Assembly: GCA_963775635.1 (NCBI GenBank)
Contig: CAVZJO010000009.1
Span: 28,178 to 92,177, forward strand
DNA: 64,000 bases
Direction: 5' to 3'
Source of the DNA: JALORV01 sp963775635
GTDB lineage: Bacteria > Pseudomonadota > Gammaproteobacteria > Burkholderiales > Burkholderiaceae_F
Shown here: positions 1 through 9,570 of the stretch, piece after piece
Numbering within the stretch: position 1 is the stretch's first letter
Layout: every line of letters begins with the position of its first letter
The notes under the pieces: model-generated
Told to the model about the DNA's origin: nothing
The model's database searches: none
The model's input: the letters and a program-made list of their open reading frames with translations, nothing else
Made by a program: the position numbers and the translations under genes

Positions 1-855
1 CGGCCAGCCGACGCTCGCGCGGTTCCACTGCCACCATTGCTCAAAGTAACGCTCGGCCTCGGGAGCATCGACCATCCGCGCTCCGATCGGCCAGATTGAG
101 AAGATCAGCACGGCGAGTAGCGCGATCAGCATCGCCCGCTCGACACGCCGCGCACCATAAGCGGCGGTGAATCCGACGGCAGCGATCGCAAGAACGGCAG
201 CCGGTAGCCAGCCACGCGACAGCGCGACCGCGCCGAGAGTGACGCCGGCCACGGCTGATCCGGCCCACGGATCGTCGAGCGAGTAGGCCAGCCCGAACAG
301 CAGCACGCAGACGAGCGCGAGCAGCACGGGTTCGGCGCCACTCTCGTGTAGACGACCAAGCACGCCAAACGTTGCCGCCAGCAGCAGGACCGATACGTCG
401 GCCAGCATGCGCCCATAGTCGCGCGGCGAGGCTTCGCCGCCGAACGCAAGCGCGACGGGTTGAGCCTCGTCGCGGCGCGCGAGACGATAGCTGGCGTACC
501 ACAGCGACCAGGTCGCGATCGCGAACCAGAACACCGTCACGAGCCGCGCTGCGGTGAAATCTCCAAGTGCCGGTCCCAGCAAGCGCAGGAAGAGCGCTCC
601 GAGCCAGAACGGCAGCGGGCCTTCCTCCGGTATCGCTTCGCCCGCGATCGACGGCAGCCACCAGTCGATGGTCGAACCCGTCGCCATGCTCCAGGCGACC
701 CCAAAACCGGCCGCATCGTCGGGTGTCCAAGGTTCGCGCCCGAAAAGGCCCGGCACGATGTAGATGGCCAGCAGCAGGAACAACAGTGCGCGCGACAGCT
801 TGCCGGCCGCGGCCTCGGTCACGCGCGAAGGTGACAGGCGATGTTCGAAGCTCAT
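1..855 (-). CDS. Partial membrane protein, glycosyltransferase family 39 (ArnT/PMT)-like; C-terminus off the left edge
   Basis: The minus strand is open for 285 codons from an ATG at 855 to the window edge, so the C-terminus is missing. The product is strongly hydrophobic, with a first membrane segment at about residues 22-38 (LLFLLLAIYIVPGLF) and several more after residue 95. The first external loop carries an acidic motif, GREPWTPDDA, followed by PLPFWLGALFLRLLG. That arrangement matches the first loop of ArnT and protein mannosyltransferases, which move sugars from lipid-linked donors, and is my only basis for the family call. It lies downstream of rpmE2 on the same strand but beyond a terminator, so it is probably transcribed separately. 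A 17-base tandem duplication covers its start region (see findings). The substrate cannot be told. Confidence 0.6.
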   Translation of the reverse strand, partial: MSFEHRLSPSRVTEAAAGKLSRALLFLLLAIYIVPGLFGREPWTPDDAAGFGVAWSMATGSTIDWWLPSIAGEAIPEEGPLPFWLGALFLRLLGPALGDFTAARLVTVFWFAIATWSLWYASYRLARRDEAQPVALAFGGEASPRDYGRMLADVSVLLLAATFGVLGRLHESGAEPVLLALVCVLLFGLAYSLDDPWAGSAVAGVTLGAVALSRGWLPAAVLAIAAVGFTAAYGARRVERAMLIALLAVLIFSIWPIGARMVDAPEAERYFEQWWQWNRASVGWP

Positions 856-916
856 GCGGGTCCGAAGCTCATGCGGCGAAGCTCAGACGAAACGGCGCGC
901 GCGCAATGGACGCGTC

Positions 917-942
917 AACAAAAAAGGCAGCCTCGGCTGCCT
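917..942 (-). terminator. Rho-independent terminator after rpmE2
   Basis: On the minus strand a 7-bp stem, AGGCAGC/GCTGCCT, with a CGAG tetraloop (925-942 on the plus strand) is followed by TTTTTTGTT. It lies 27 bases past the rpmE2 stop codon. Confidence 0.85.
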
Positions 943-968
943 CGTTTGTCACTCTCCCCAATGGCTAC

Positions 969-1268
969 CTACCTGCGACGCGCCTTGGCAGCGGTGGCCT
1001 GGGCTGCAGCCGCATTGACCGCCTCCGTCTTGGCAGCGAACTTCTGCCGGAACTTTTCCACGCGCCCGGTTTCGACGATACGGGTCTGTGCGCCCGTATA
1101 AAACGGATGCGACTCGGACGATGTGTCGAGCTTGTACAGCGGATAGGTCTTGCCTTCGAACTCGATCGTGTCGCGGGTCTGCAGCGTCGAACGGCAGATG
1201 AACTTGAAGTCGTTCTGCATGTCCTGGAAAACGACTTCACGGTATTCGGGGTGGATGCCGGATTTCAT
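969..1268 (-). CDS. rpmE2: 50S ribosomal protein L31, type B
   Basis: A 99-residue protein beginning MKSGIHPEYREVVFQD, the N-terminus of L31. It contains one cysteine (FICRST) and lacks the CxxC zinc-binding pairs of type A L31, so it is the zinc-independent type B form, which in many bacteria serves as the partner or substitute under zinc limitation. An in-frame extension upstream of 1268 is possible, but the family N-terminus starts here. The C-terminus has an Ala/Lys/Arg-rich tail (VNAAAAQATAAKARRR) longer than in the core family, a common betaproteobacterial feature. It follows rho on the same strand 150 bases downstream and ends at a clear terminator. Confidence 0.93.
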   Translation of the reverse strand: MKSGIHPEYREVVFQDMQNDFKFICRSTLQTRDTIEFEGKTYPLYKLDTSSESHPFYTGAQTRIVETGRVEKFRQKFAAKTEAVNAAAAQATAAKARRR

Positions 1269-1418
1269 GAGTGCCTCGTTGTGGGCCGCCCGATCGAGGT
1301 GACTTTTGCGTCTGACTCGACCACGGTCCCAGATTTTTTGGGAACCGCGCATTATCCGGAAAATCGGTACCGCGGGCAACCCGTTCAGGCTTCTAAGTCG
1401 TTGAAACCAAAAGGCCGA

Positions 1419-2681
1419 CTAGCCGCCCCGCCGCATCATGTCGAAGAACTCGGCGTTGCTCTTGGTGGCTTTCATCTTGTCGAGCAGGAATTCCATCGCC
1501 TCGATCTCGTCCATGCCGTAAAGCAGCTTTCGCAGGATCCAGACCTTCTGCAGGATGTCGGGCTTCAGCAGAAGTTCTTCCTTGCGGGTGCCCGAGCGGT
1601 TGACGTTCAGCGCCGGATAGACGCGCTTCTCTGCCAGCCGGCGCTCCATGTGGATTTCCATGTTGCCGGTGCCCTTGAACTCCTCGTAAATGACGTCGTC
1701 CATGCGCGATCCGGTGTCGATCAGCGCAGTCGCGATGATCGTCAGTGAGCCGCCTTCCTCGATGTTGCGTGCCGCGCCGAAGAAGCGCTTCGGCCGTTGC
1801 AGCGCGTTGGCGTCGACACCGCCGGTCAGCACCTTGCCCGAGGCCGGCACCACCGTGTTGTAGGCGCGTGCGAGGCGCGTGATCGAGTCGAGCAGGATCA
1901 CGACATCTTTCTTGCTTTCTGCGAGCCGCTTGGCCTTTTCGATCACCATCTCCGCGACCTGCACGTGGCGCGTGGCCGGCTCGTCGAACGTGGAGGCGAC
2001 GACCTCGCCGCGTACCGAGCGCTGCATCTCGGTCACTTCCTCCGGGCGCTCGTCGATCAGCAACACGATCAGCACGACGTCGGGATGGTTGGCGGCAATG
2101 GCGTGCGCGATATGCTGCATCAGCACGGTCTTGCCGCTCTTCGGGCTCGATACCAACAGGCCGCGCTGGCCCTTGCCGATCGGCGCAACGATGTCGATCA
2201 GGCGGCCGGTGATGTTCTCGTCGCCCCGCATGTCGCGCTCGAGGCTCAGCGGCTGGTTGGGAAACAGCGGCGTCAGGTTCTCGAACAGGATGCGGTGCTT
2301 GGTCGCCTCGGGCGCGACGCCGTTGACCTTGTCGACCTTGACCAGCGCGAAGTAGCGCTCGCCGTCCTTCGGCGTGCGCACCTCGCCTTCGATCGAGTCG
2401 CCGGTGTGCAGGTTGAAGCGTCGGATTTGCGAGGGTGAGATGTAGATGTCGTCGGTACTGGCGAGGTACGACGTTTCCGGCGAGCGCAGGAAGCCGAAGC
2501 CGTCGGGCAGCACTTCGAGCGTGCCGTCGCCAAAGATCTGCTCGCCGCCCTTAGCGCGCTTCTTCAGGATCGCGAACATCAACTCCTGCTTGCGCATCCG
2601 GTTGGCATTGTCGATCTCGAGGCCGGTGGCCATTTCGAGCAGTTGCGATACGTGTTGGGCTTTGAGTTCTGAGAGGTGCAT
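1419..2681 (-). CDS. rho: Transcription termination factor Rho
   Basis: The 420-residue product is the usual Rho length. Rho is a hexameric RNA-dependent ATPase that ends transcription of untranslated RNAs. The N-terminal part (MHLSELKAQHVSQLLEMA) is the Rho N domain, followed by the cold-shock-like RNA-binding fold with DGFGFLRSPE near residues 60-70. The P-loop is SPKSGKTVLMQ (about residue 180), the Walker B region is VVLIVLLIDERPEEV, and the R-loop/Q-loop region includes LTGGVDANALQRPKRFFGAARN. It lies between trxA and rpmE2 on the same strand, a conserved betaproteobacterial order. The frame is intact throughout. Confidence 0.98.
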   Translation of the reverse strand: MHLSELKAQHVSQLLEMATGLEIDNANRMRKQELMFAILKKRAKGGEQIFGDGTLEVLPDGFGFLRSPETSYLASTDDIYISPSQIRRFNLHTGDSIEGEVRTPKDGERYFALVKVDKVNGVAPEATKHRILFENLTPLFPNQPLSLERDMRGDENITGRLIDIVAPIGKGQRGLLVSSPKSGKTVLMQHIAHAIAANHPDVVLIVLLIDERPEEVTEMQRSVRGEVVASTFDEPATRHVQVAEMVIEKAKRLAESKKDVVILLDSITRLARAYNTVVPASGKVLTGGVDANALQRPKRFFGAARNIEEGGSLTIIATALIDTGSRMDDVIYEEFKGTGNMEIHMERRLAEKRVYPALNVNRSGTRKEELLLKPDILQKVWILRKLLYGMDEIEAMEFLLDKMKATKSNAEFFDMMRRGG

Positions 2682-2741
2682 GAGGACTACCGGAGGAGTT
2701 GTGGGGCGCCCATAGACTGTTTCGGGCGCCCGCGGGGCGGG

Positions 2742-2763
2742 CGGGCCGGCGAGCGCCGGCCCG
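2742..2763 (-). other. Strong hairpin between trxA and rho
   Basis: A perfect 9-bp inverted repeat (cgggccggc / gccggcccg) with a 4-base loop occupies the trxA-rho gap, 9 bases past the trxA stop. No T-run follows on the minus strand, so it is not a standard intrinsic terminator. It may limit read-through into rho or stabilise the trxA mRNA end. Confidence 0.45.
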
Positions 2764-2771
2764 GGTAACGA

Positions 2772-3095
2772 TCAAAGGTTGCTGTCGATGAAAGCGGTCA
2801 GTTGAGACTTGGACAATGCGCCGACCTTGGTACCGACGACGGCGCCGTTCTTAAACAGCATCAGCGTGGGAATGCCGCGGATGCCATATTTCGCCGGGGT
2901 CGACTGGTTCTCGTCGACGTTGAGCTTGGCCACCGCGATCTTCCCACCGTATTCCTTGGAGACTTCATCCAGGATGGGCGCGATCATCTTGCAGGGTCCG
3001 CACCATTCGGCCCAGTAGTCGACCAGGACCGGCGTGTCCGACTTGATCACATCCTGCTCGAAGCTGGAGTCACTGACGTATTTGATATCGCTCAT
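2772..3095 (-). CDS. trxA: Thioredoxin 1
   Basis: A 107-residue thioredoxin with the active-site motif WCGPC at about residues 32-36 and the cis-proline region GIRGIPTLMLFKNG. It is a cytoplasmic disulfide reductase that passes electrons from thioredoxin reductase to ribonucleotide reductase, peroxiredoxins and thioredoxin-dependent arsenate reductases. An arsC of the low-molecular-weight phosphatase type is present at 41.6 kb and could be a client (inference). It is the first gene of the trxA-rho-rpmE2 group and is transcribed divergently from addB. The start ATG at 3095 gives the family N-terminus MSDIKYVSDSSFEQDV. Confidence 0.98.
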   Translation of the reverse strand: MSDIKYVSDSSFEQDVIKSDTPVLVDYWAEWCGPCKMIAPILDEVSKEYGGKIAVAKLNVDENQSTPAKYGIRGIPTLMLFKNGAVVGTKVGALSKSQLTAFIDSNL

Positions 3096-3296
3096 TTAGA
3101 TCCTTCTGGCGCCGGATGCCGCGCGCAATCACAAGGAAGAGAAACTGGGGACGGTCGGGCCGGGGCACAACCCCCGATCACGGGGCGGCAGGCTTGAGTA
3201 GACGAATGGTAACACCCTACAGCGCCGTTGCGTGATCCTGATTTCAGCCGGTCGCCCGGGTTATTGCCATTGGCACAGGATTTCTACAATGGCGGC

Positions 3297-6078
3297 ATGA
3301 CATTCGAACGGCTGGAAATCGGGGCAGACCTTGGGTTCTGGCCATCGGCAGCAAGCGCTGTGCATGAGTTCGCGCGGCAGCAAGGCGCTCCGGCGCTGCA
3401 ATTTCAATCCGTCACTTGGCTGGTGCAGGCCGGAGCCCACGCGGGCCTTGCGCGGCAGGCGCTGCGGGCTGTGGTCGGACCGCGAGCATTCATTCCGCCG
3501 CGGATCGTTCCACTACCGGCTTGGCTCGAAGCGCCAGCAGCTCCGGGCACCGCGGCACAGGCCGAAATCTTCGCGGCGCTCCGTGACAACGCCTGGGTGC
3601 GCGATACGTTCGGCGAACGCCCCGGCACGCTGTGGGCGCTGGCGCGCGACATCGTGCACCTGTGCGATGAGCTCACCTGGTCGGCGGCCGGCAGTCCCGA
3701 CGCGTTCGAAGGACAACTCCGTGCGAGCCTGGCCAGGCATTTTCGGCGTCGCGCGGCGCGTGCGTTGAACGAGTCTTCGCAGTTGGTCCTGCAACTGTGG
3801 CGCGCGCGTCGTTCAGCAGACGACGGGGCGGCGCAGGCATTGCGGATACTCGCCGCGCGCGCGGCCGCTGCTACAGCGCCGCTCGCCTATGTCAGCGCGG
3901 CGTTCGTCACGTCATCCGGCCGCGGGACCATGCAGCGATGGGAAGAAGCGTTCCTCGCCAGCTATGCGCAGTGCGCGCCAGTGCTGCACATCGTGCCGGT
4001 TATCGATGGTCCTGTGGCACGACGGCCGCTGCTGGCTGCCGCCTGGCCCGAACTCACCGGGCGCGATGACAACACGCCGATTGCGGCGCGCGCCGACGCA
4101 GTTCGCGCATCGAGTGAACTGCCGTCACTTCCACTTTCGGTCATCGCCGTGACGACGCTGGAGGAGGAGGCGACCGCGGTGGCGCGGCAGGTCCTCGACT
4201 GGCGCATCCAGGGCGTCGGATCGATCGGCGTGGTCGCGCTCGATCGACTGACCGCCCGCCGCGTTCGAGCGTTGCTCGAGCGAGCCGACGTCAACGTGCG
4301 CGACGAGACCGGATGGAAGCTCTCGACCACCAGCGTGGCGGCGGCCGTGATGCGCTGGTTCGACCTGGTGATCGACGATCTGTACTGGCGCGACCTGCTC
4401 GATTGGCTGAAGTCGCCATTCACGCTCGCCCAGCGGCCAGACAAGGACGCCGAAGTCCTCGTGATTGAGCGTCGGCTACGGCGAGCGGGTGTTGTGCAGG
4501 GAGCGCGCGCCCTGCGGCGGATCCTGGCGGAAGAGGCAAGCGGACTGCCGGACGATCACATCGCCGGCGCGCGCGCGGTGCTTGCGCTGATCGAGGAGCA
4601 GGCCGAGCGCACGCGCCGCGCGGGGCCGACACTCGCCGCTCACGCGCGCGCGCTGCAAGGTGTGCTGGAAGCACTCGGCATGCGCGCGGCGCTGGCGGCG
4701 GACCGGGTGGGGGCCGCCGTGCTCGGCGAAGTCGCGGCGCTTGCCGAAGAACTGGCGGGTCTCGCGGGGCGGGCCACGTTGGCTGACTTCCACGCGCTGC
4801 TCGCGTCGCGGTTCGAGGAGACGGCGTTCGTCGACACCGCCGTGGATTCGCCGGTGACGATGGTCTCGCTCGCCGCCACGGCACTGCGGCCCTTCGACGC
4901 GGCGCTGCTGGTCGGCGCCAGTGCCGAGCACCTGCCCAGCAAGCCCGCCGATCTGCTGTTCATGTCATCGGCGGTGCGCACGGAGCTGGGACTTGAAGGC
5001 CCCGGCGAAGCGATCCGCGCGCAGACGGCGGCACTCGCTGGTCTGATCTCTTCGACGCCGCGTGTGGTTGCTACCTGGCGCACGCAGCGCGGCGATGAGC
5101 CCATTGCGCTTTCGCCGCTGCTGGAGCGCCTTGAGTTTGTGGTGCGCCGGGCCCACGGCGTGGAACTCGTCGTCCCGTATGCGAGTACCTCATGGGCAGT
5201 GGCGGCGCGCGGTGTCGAGCGACCGGCACCCAGTGCGCCCGGCCTGCTGCCGTTGCGTGTGTCGGCGAGTCACGCCCAAAGCCTGGTGACGTGCGCCTAC
5301 CAGTTCTACGCGCGGCGCATGCTCGGCCTCGCCGAACTGGAAGATGTCATCGAACTGCCGGAGAAGCGCGAATTCGGCGAGGTGCTGCACGAGGTCCTGC
5401 GGAGGTTTCACCTCGAATGGGGTGCAGTCGACTTCAGTACAGTCGACCCCGAGCGACTGCGGAACAGCCTGGCAGAGCACGGACGCGCAGTCTTCGGACC
5501 GCAGGTCGAACGTGCCCCCGGATTGCTCGCGTTCCATCGTCGTTTCGAGCGCCTGATCGATGGCTATGTCGGGTGGACGTGCGCGCGTGCCGCCGACGGA
5601 TGGCGATGGGAGGCAAGCGAAGAGCCGTTGGCGCAATCTCTGCAACTCGCCGAAGGGCACGAGGCAGAACTGGTCGGTCGCGTCGACCGGATCGACCGGC
5701 ACGCCGACGGTCGCCTGGCGGTGCTCGACTACAAGGCGCGTGCGGTCGACCCGCTGAGGCGTGCGCTGCGCGATGCAGGCGAAGACGTGCAGTTGCCGTT
5801 CTATGGGATGCTGCTCGCGCACCGCGCCGAGAATACGAACGGGATCAGCGCGTCCTACGTCAGTTTCGACCGTCCGACGCAGGACCGCAGCGGTGTGCAG
5901 CCGATCACGCCGCCGCAGAAATTCGAGCCGCTCGATGCGCCAGGTGGGCGAGCGTCTCCGGGTTGACCTCGGCCGCATCGCATCCGGCGCGCCGCTTCCG
6001 GCCATAGGCATCGAGTCGGCATGCGAGTTCTGCGAGATGCGCGGCTTGTGCCGGCGCGACCACTGGCGGCAGCCATGA
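3297..6078 (+). CDS. addB: AddB-like helicase/exonuclease subunit (RecB-like nuclease), one frameshift near 5940
   Basis: AddB is the inactivated-helicase plus nuclease partner of AddA in double-strand break repair. The start is ATG 3297; an earlier ATG at 3290 stops after three codons. The C-terminal PD-(D/E)XK nuclease lies near residue 800 (GRVDRID, then LAVLDYKARAVD). The Fe-S staple cysteines of AddB are visible: one in VTCAYQFYARRMLGL near residue 665 and three in CEFCEMRGLC at the end. The frame breaks around 5940 (a base seems to be missing near gatgcgccaggtg): the first frame stops at 5966, while the family C-terminus VGERLRVDLGRI...CEFCEMRGLCRRDHW continues in another frame to TGA 6076-6078. 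Without the shift the last three Fe-S cysteines are lost. The end overlaps the addA start (ATGA). Confidence 0.85.
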
Positions 6079-9000
6079 GCGACTACCTGGCCGACGACTG
6101 CCCGATCGACGAAGCGGAATTCACGCGGCGGGCCTGCGATCCGCACGCCAGCGTCGTGGTCGAAGCTTGCGCCGGCAGTGGCAAGACCTGGTTGCTGGTG
6201 AGCCGCATCGTGCGGCTGCTTCTCGCCGGCAGCGCGCCGGGCGAGATCCTGGCGATCACGTTTACCCGTCGTGCAGCGCAGGAAATGCGCACACGCCTGC
6301 TGCGCGACCTGCAGGAGCTGGCCGCTGCCGATGATGCGACGATTGTGGCCGTGCTTGTCAAGCGCGGCATGAGTGAGACCGCCGCGCGGGCCGCAACCGG
6401 CGCCGCCCGCGGACTCTACGAGCGCGTGGTCACCGCCAGCGCGCCGATCACCATCGAGACCTTTCACGGCTGGTTCTGGCAGTTGATCGCGCGCGCACCG
6501 CTCGGTGCCGGCGTTCCGTTCGCGCCGCTACTGCTCGAATCGTCCGATCGGTTGCGGATGGATGCGTGGCTGCATTTCAGCGCAGCGCTGCTGCAGCCGT
6601 CGCGTCGCGCGGAGCGCGAGGCGTGGGAAGCGCTGATCGACGAACTCGGCGACGTGCCCGCCAGGAATCTGCTGCTGCAAATGCTCGAGCGGCGTGCCGA
6701 ATGGTGGAGCTTCGCTGACGGCGACGAAGGCCGTGCGATCGAACGCGCGCTCGCGCCGCTGCGCGCGTCGGTCCCGGCCGATCCTTGCTTTCGGCTGCGC
6801 GACGAGGAGTTCTCGCAGCATCTCAAGATCTTGATCGAGCTGTGGCGATCGGTGCAAGGGCTGGCGACGACCGAGCAGGCCATTAGTCGGGCGGAGGCGT
6901 GGCTGTGCGCCAGGAAGGAGTCCGCGCGGGATTTCTACGAGGCCTGTCAGCTGCTGCTGACCAAGGAGATGACGCCGATCGTCCAGCTCACTCCGCAGCG
7001 AATGGCCGGCCGGCTCCAGCGGGCTGAGGATGTGCAGCGCTATGCCGAGGCGCATTCGCGTGCGGTGGAGCTGCTTGAGCAGGTGCGCGCGGCGCGGCGA
7101 ACCTGGCGCGCGTTGCAAATCAACAAGGCGGGCCTCGCCTGTGGCTGTCTGCTGATCGCGACGTATCAGCGGCTCAAGGTCGAGCAACGGGCAGTCGATT
7201 TCACCGATCTCGAGTGGCATGCGCATCGACTGCTGTCCGACGAGGATCACGCGGCTTACATGCAGGCCCGCCTCGACGCGCGCTACCGGCATATCCTGCT
7301 CGACGAGTTCCAGGACACCAATCCATTGCAGTGGCAGGTACTGCAGTCGTGGCTGGCCGCTTACGAGCCTCCCGATCCGGAAGCGCCGCAGCAGACGGGC
7401 GACGGGCGGCCGACCGTCTTCGTTGTCGGTGATCCGAAGCAGTCAATCTACCGCTTCCGCCGTGCCGATCCGCGCATCTTCGAAGCGGCGGCGGCGATGC
7501 TCTCGCGCCAGTACCGGGCCGCGCACTTGCGAACGAACGTCACTCGGCGCAACGCAGTGGTCGTCACCGAAGCATTGAATCGGAGCATGGATGCCGGCAA
7601 TCCGCTCTTTCAGGCGCAGAGCACACGGGCGCCCGCCGCAGGCGCATTCGTGCTGCTGCCCCTCGCAGTCGCATCGCCGGCGGCCACGGTGATGGCCGCT
7701 GACGGCGTGCTGCGCGACGTACTGATCACGCCGCGTGCCGAACCGGATCGCGACGTGCACTATCGGGAAGGCTGCGCGCTGGCCGACGAAGTGGAACGCT
7801 GGGTTCAGTGTGCGTCAGTCGACACGCCCGAAGGCTCGCGCCCGGCGCAGTGGTCGGACGTGCTGTTGCTGGTGCGGCGGCGCGACCACCTGCGCGATTA
7901 CGAGCGCGCACTGCGCGATGCCGGCGTGCCTTTCATCAGCGACCGTCGCGGCGGACTGCTGTCGACGCTGGAGGCCGACGATCTGGCGGCGCTGTTGGCG
8001 TTCCTGAGTGCGCCGCACTCGGACCTGAAGCTGGCGCAGGCGCTGCGCTCGCCGATATTCGGCTGCAGCGACCTCGATCTGATCCAGCTCGCCGGCGCGC
8101 CGAGCGCGCCGTGGTGGATCCGGCTGCAGGCGCTGGAACCGCTGTCGGCTGCGCTCGATGAGGCGCGCACGAAGCTGCGCCGCTGGATCGGTTTGGCCGG
8201 TGTGCTGCCGGTGCATGATCTGCTCGACCGCATCTACTTCGAAGGCGATATACGACGACGCTATGCGGCCGTTGTACCGGCCACGATGCACGCCCAGGTA
8301 CAGGCCAATCTCGATGCGTTCATCGAACTGGCGCTGACTCTCGACAGCGGCCGTTATCCGAGTCTGCCGCGATTCATCGATGAGCTGGCGGCGATGATCC
8401 GCTACCCCGGTGATGACGCGCCCAACGAGGGCCTGGCCGTCGGCGGCGACGCCGTCCGGGTGATGACCATTCACGGGGCGAAAGGCCTGGAGGCCGAGAT
8501 CGTCGCGCTGGCCGATGCTCATGCGCGTCCGGCGCCCGAAGCCGAAAGCGTGCTGGTCGCCTGGCCGCCGGGCGCCGCGGCGCCGGAACACGTTTCACTC
8601 GTCGCGCGCGGCGAGGAGGCGAGGGATGAAGCGCGCCGCTGCTGGTTCGACGAGGATGACGCACAACGATTGCAGGAGGACTGGAATCTGCTGTACGTGG
8701 CCGCGACGCGCGCGCGCCAGGTCCTGATCGTTTCGGGCTGCCAGCCTGTGAAGGGCACGCTCGACGACAGCTGGTACCTGCGCCTGCAACGCGCGCGTGA
8801 TCTGGCACTGCCCGCGACGCCGGCAACGAACCGGCCGCGAGTCACCGTAGTGCGTCATGTTCGTGACTTCCTGCCGGAGCGTCATGGCGTCGGTGGCCGC
8901 ATCGAGCGGCCTATCGACTCGGAATCCATGCGGCTGGGGCGCGCGTGGCACGCAATGCTGGAAGGCAACGAGTTCGCGTTGGCCGGCGCGGTGGCCTACG

Positions 9001-9323
9001 GGTTGACCCCGGAGCAGTGGCAGCAGGCGACGGCGGCGGCGCGGCTCGTGCGGTCGCGCCTTCCGCATTTCTTTACGACCGGCACTGCGGAGCTCGACCT
9101 CGTGGCTGAGGACGGAACACTGCTGCGGGTCGACCGGCTGGTCGAGCTCGACGACGCGCTGTGGATCCTGGACTTCAAATGGCGAGTGAGCGCAACCGAA
9201 CGACCGCAGTACGAAGCGCAGGTCAGGAACTATGCGCAGGTGCTGCGTGCGGTGCGTAGCGATAAGCCGGTCCGGCTGGCGCTCGTGACTGCCGACGGTG
9301 CGGTGTCCGAAGTTGCCGGCTGA
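6075..9323 (+). CDS. addA: AddA-like UvrD-family ATP-dependent helicase/nuclease
   Basis: The protein is 1082 residues from ATG 6075, which overlaps the addB stop and fits translational coupling. UvrD/Rep (SF1A) motifs appear in order: motif I EACAGSGKTWLLVSRIV (about residue 32), motif Ia ITFTRRAAQEM, motif II ILLDEFQDTNPLQWQVL (about 410), motif III VGDPKQSIYRFRRAD, motif V VMTIHGAKGLEAEIV (about 800), motif VI LLYVAATRARQVLIV. The C-terminal nuclease domain has LRVDRLVELDDALWILDFKWR, the D...DxK nuclease core. It should work with AddB to unwind and resect broken ends to recombination hotspots. The frame is intact over 3.2 kb. Confidence 0.95.
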   Translation: MSDYLADDCPIDEAEFTRRACDPHASVVVEACAGSGKTWLLVSRIVRLLLAGSAPGEILAITFTRRAAQEMRTRLLRDLQELAAADDATIVAVLVKRGMSETAARAATGAARGLYERVVTASAPITIETFHGWFWQLIARAPLGAGVPFAPLLLESSDRLRMDAWLHFSAALLQPSRRAEREAWEALIDELGDVPARNLLLQMLERRAEWWSFADGDEGRAIERALAPLRASVPADPCFRLRDEEFSQHLKILIELWRSVQGLATTEQAISRAEAWLCARKESARDFYEACQLLLTKEMTPIVQLTPQRMAGRLQRAEDVQRYAEAHSRAVELLEQVRAARRTWRALQINKAGLACGCLLIATYQRLKVEQRAVDFTDLEWHAHRLLSDEDHAAYMQARLDARYRHILLDEFQDTNPLQWQVLQSWLAAYEPPDPEAPQQTGDGRPTVFVVGDPKQSIYRFRRADPRIFEAAAAMLSRQYRAAHLRTNVTRRNAVVVTEALNRSMDAGNPLFQAQSTRAPAAGAFVLLPLAVASPAATVMAADGVLRDVLITPRAEPDRDVHYREGCALADEVERWVQCASVDTPEGSRPAQWSDVLLLVRRRDHLRDYERALRDAGVPFISDRRGGLLSTLEADDLAALLAFLSAPHSDLKLAQALRSPIFGCSDLDLIQLAGAPSAPWWIRLQALEPLSAALDEARTKLRRWIGLAGVLPVHDLLDRIYFEGDIRRRYAAVVPATMHAQVQANLDAFIELALTLDSGRYPSLPRFIDELAAMIRYPGDDAPNEGLAVGGDAVRVMTIHGAKGLEAEIVALADAHARPAPEAESVLVAWPPGAAAPEHVSLVARGEEARDEARRCWFDEDDAQRLQEDWNLLYVAATRARQVLIVSGCQPVKGTLDDSWYLRLQRARDLALPATPATNRPRVTVVRHVRDFLPERHGVGGRIERPIDSESMRLGRAWHAMLEGNEFALAGAVAYGLTPEQWQQATAAARLVRSRLPHFFTTGTAELDLVAEDGTLLRVDRLVELDDALWILDFKWRVSATERPQYEAQVRNYAQVLRAVRSDKPVRLALVTADGAVSEVAG

Positions 9324-9365
9324 CCCAGGCTGCAGTGCCGGGTCTCGACTGATACCATTGCCGGC

Positions 9366-9461
9366 GGCGGGCCCCCTCGCATGATGGTGCCGTGAATCTG
9401 GTCAGGTCGGGAACGAAGCAGCCACAGCGGATTCCCATCAGTGCCGAGGACAAGGCTCGCC
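9366..9461 (+). ncRNA. ffs: 4.5S signal recognition particle RNA (small SRP RNA)
   Basis: The conserved SRP domain IV core is present: GGTCAGGTCGGGAACGAAGC, then AGCCA and CAGCGG (about 9400-9430). The ends pair as GGCGGGCC (9366-9373) with GGCTCGCC (9454-9461), giving a 96-nt RNA, normal for small bacterial SRP RNA. It lies between addA and the GNAT gene and dnaX; ffs next to dnaX is a known arrangement in proteobacteria. It binds Ffh to deliver membrane proteins co-translationally. Confidence 0.95.
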
Positions 9462-9489
9462 TTTCCGCCCACGGGGCGGAAAGGCGAGC
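9455..9489 (+). terminator. Long hairpin overlapping the ffs 3' end, probable terminator
   Basis: A perfect 16-bp inverted repeat (9455-9470 with 9474-9489, loop ACG). No U-tract follows. Its left arm includes the last bases of the SRP RNA, so the ffs 3' strand could pair either with the ffs 5' end or with this downstream arm. Confidence 0.55.
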
Positions 9490-9570
9490 ACAGGCTCGCT
9501 GAATGAAGATGCAGGAGGGGCGCGGCCCCTCCTGGACCTCCCCCGAAAACCTCAGACTGCGTTGATATTG

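Noticed and set aside
567..1748. 393-codon open frame on the plus strand
   Set aside because: It is antisense to rpmE2 and the rho end, and its translation shows no domain; an effect of high GC content.
5190..6467. 425-codon open frame on the minus strand
   Set aside because: Antisense to the addB/addA junction, whose proteins are clearly coding.
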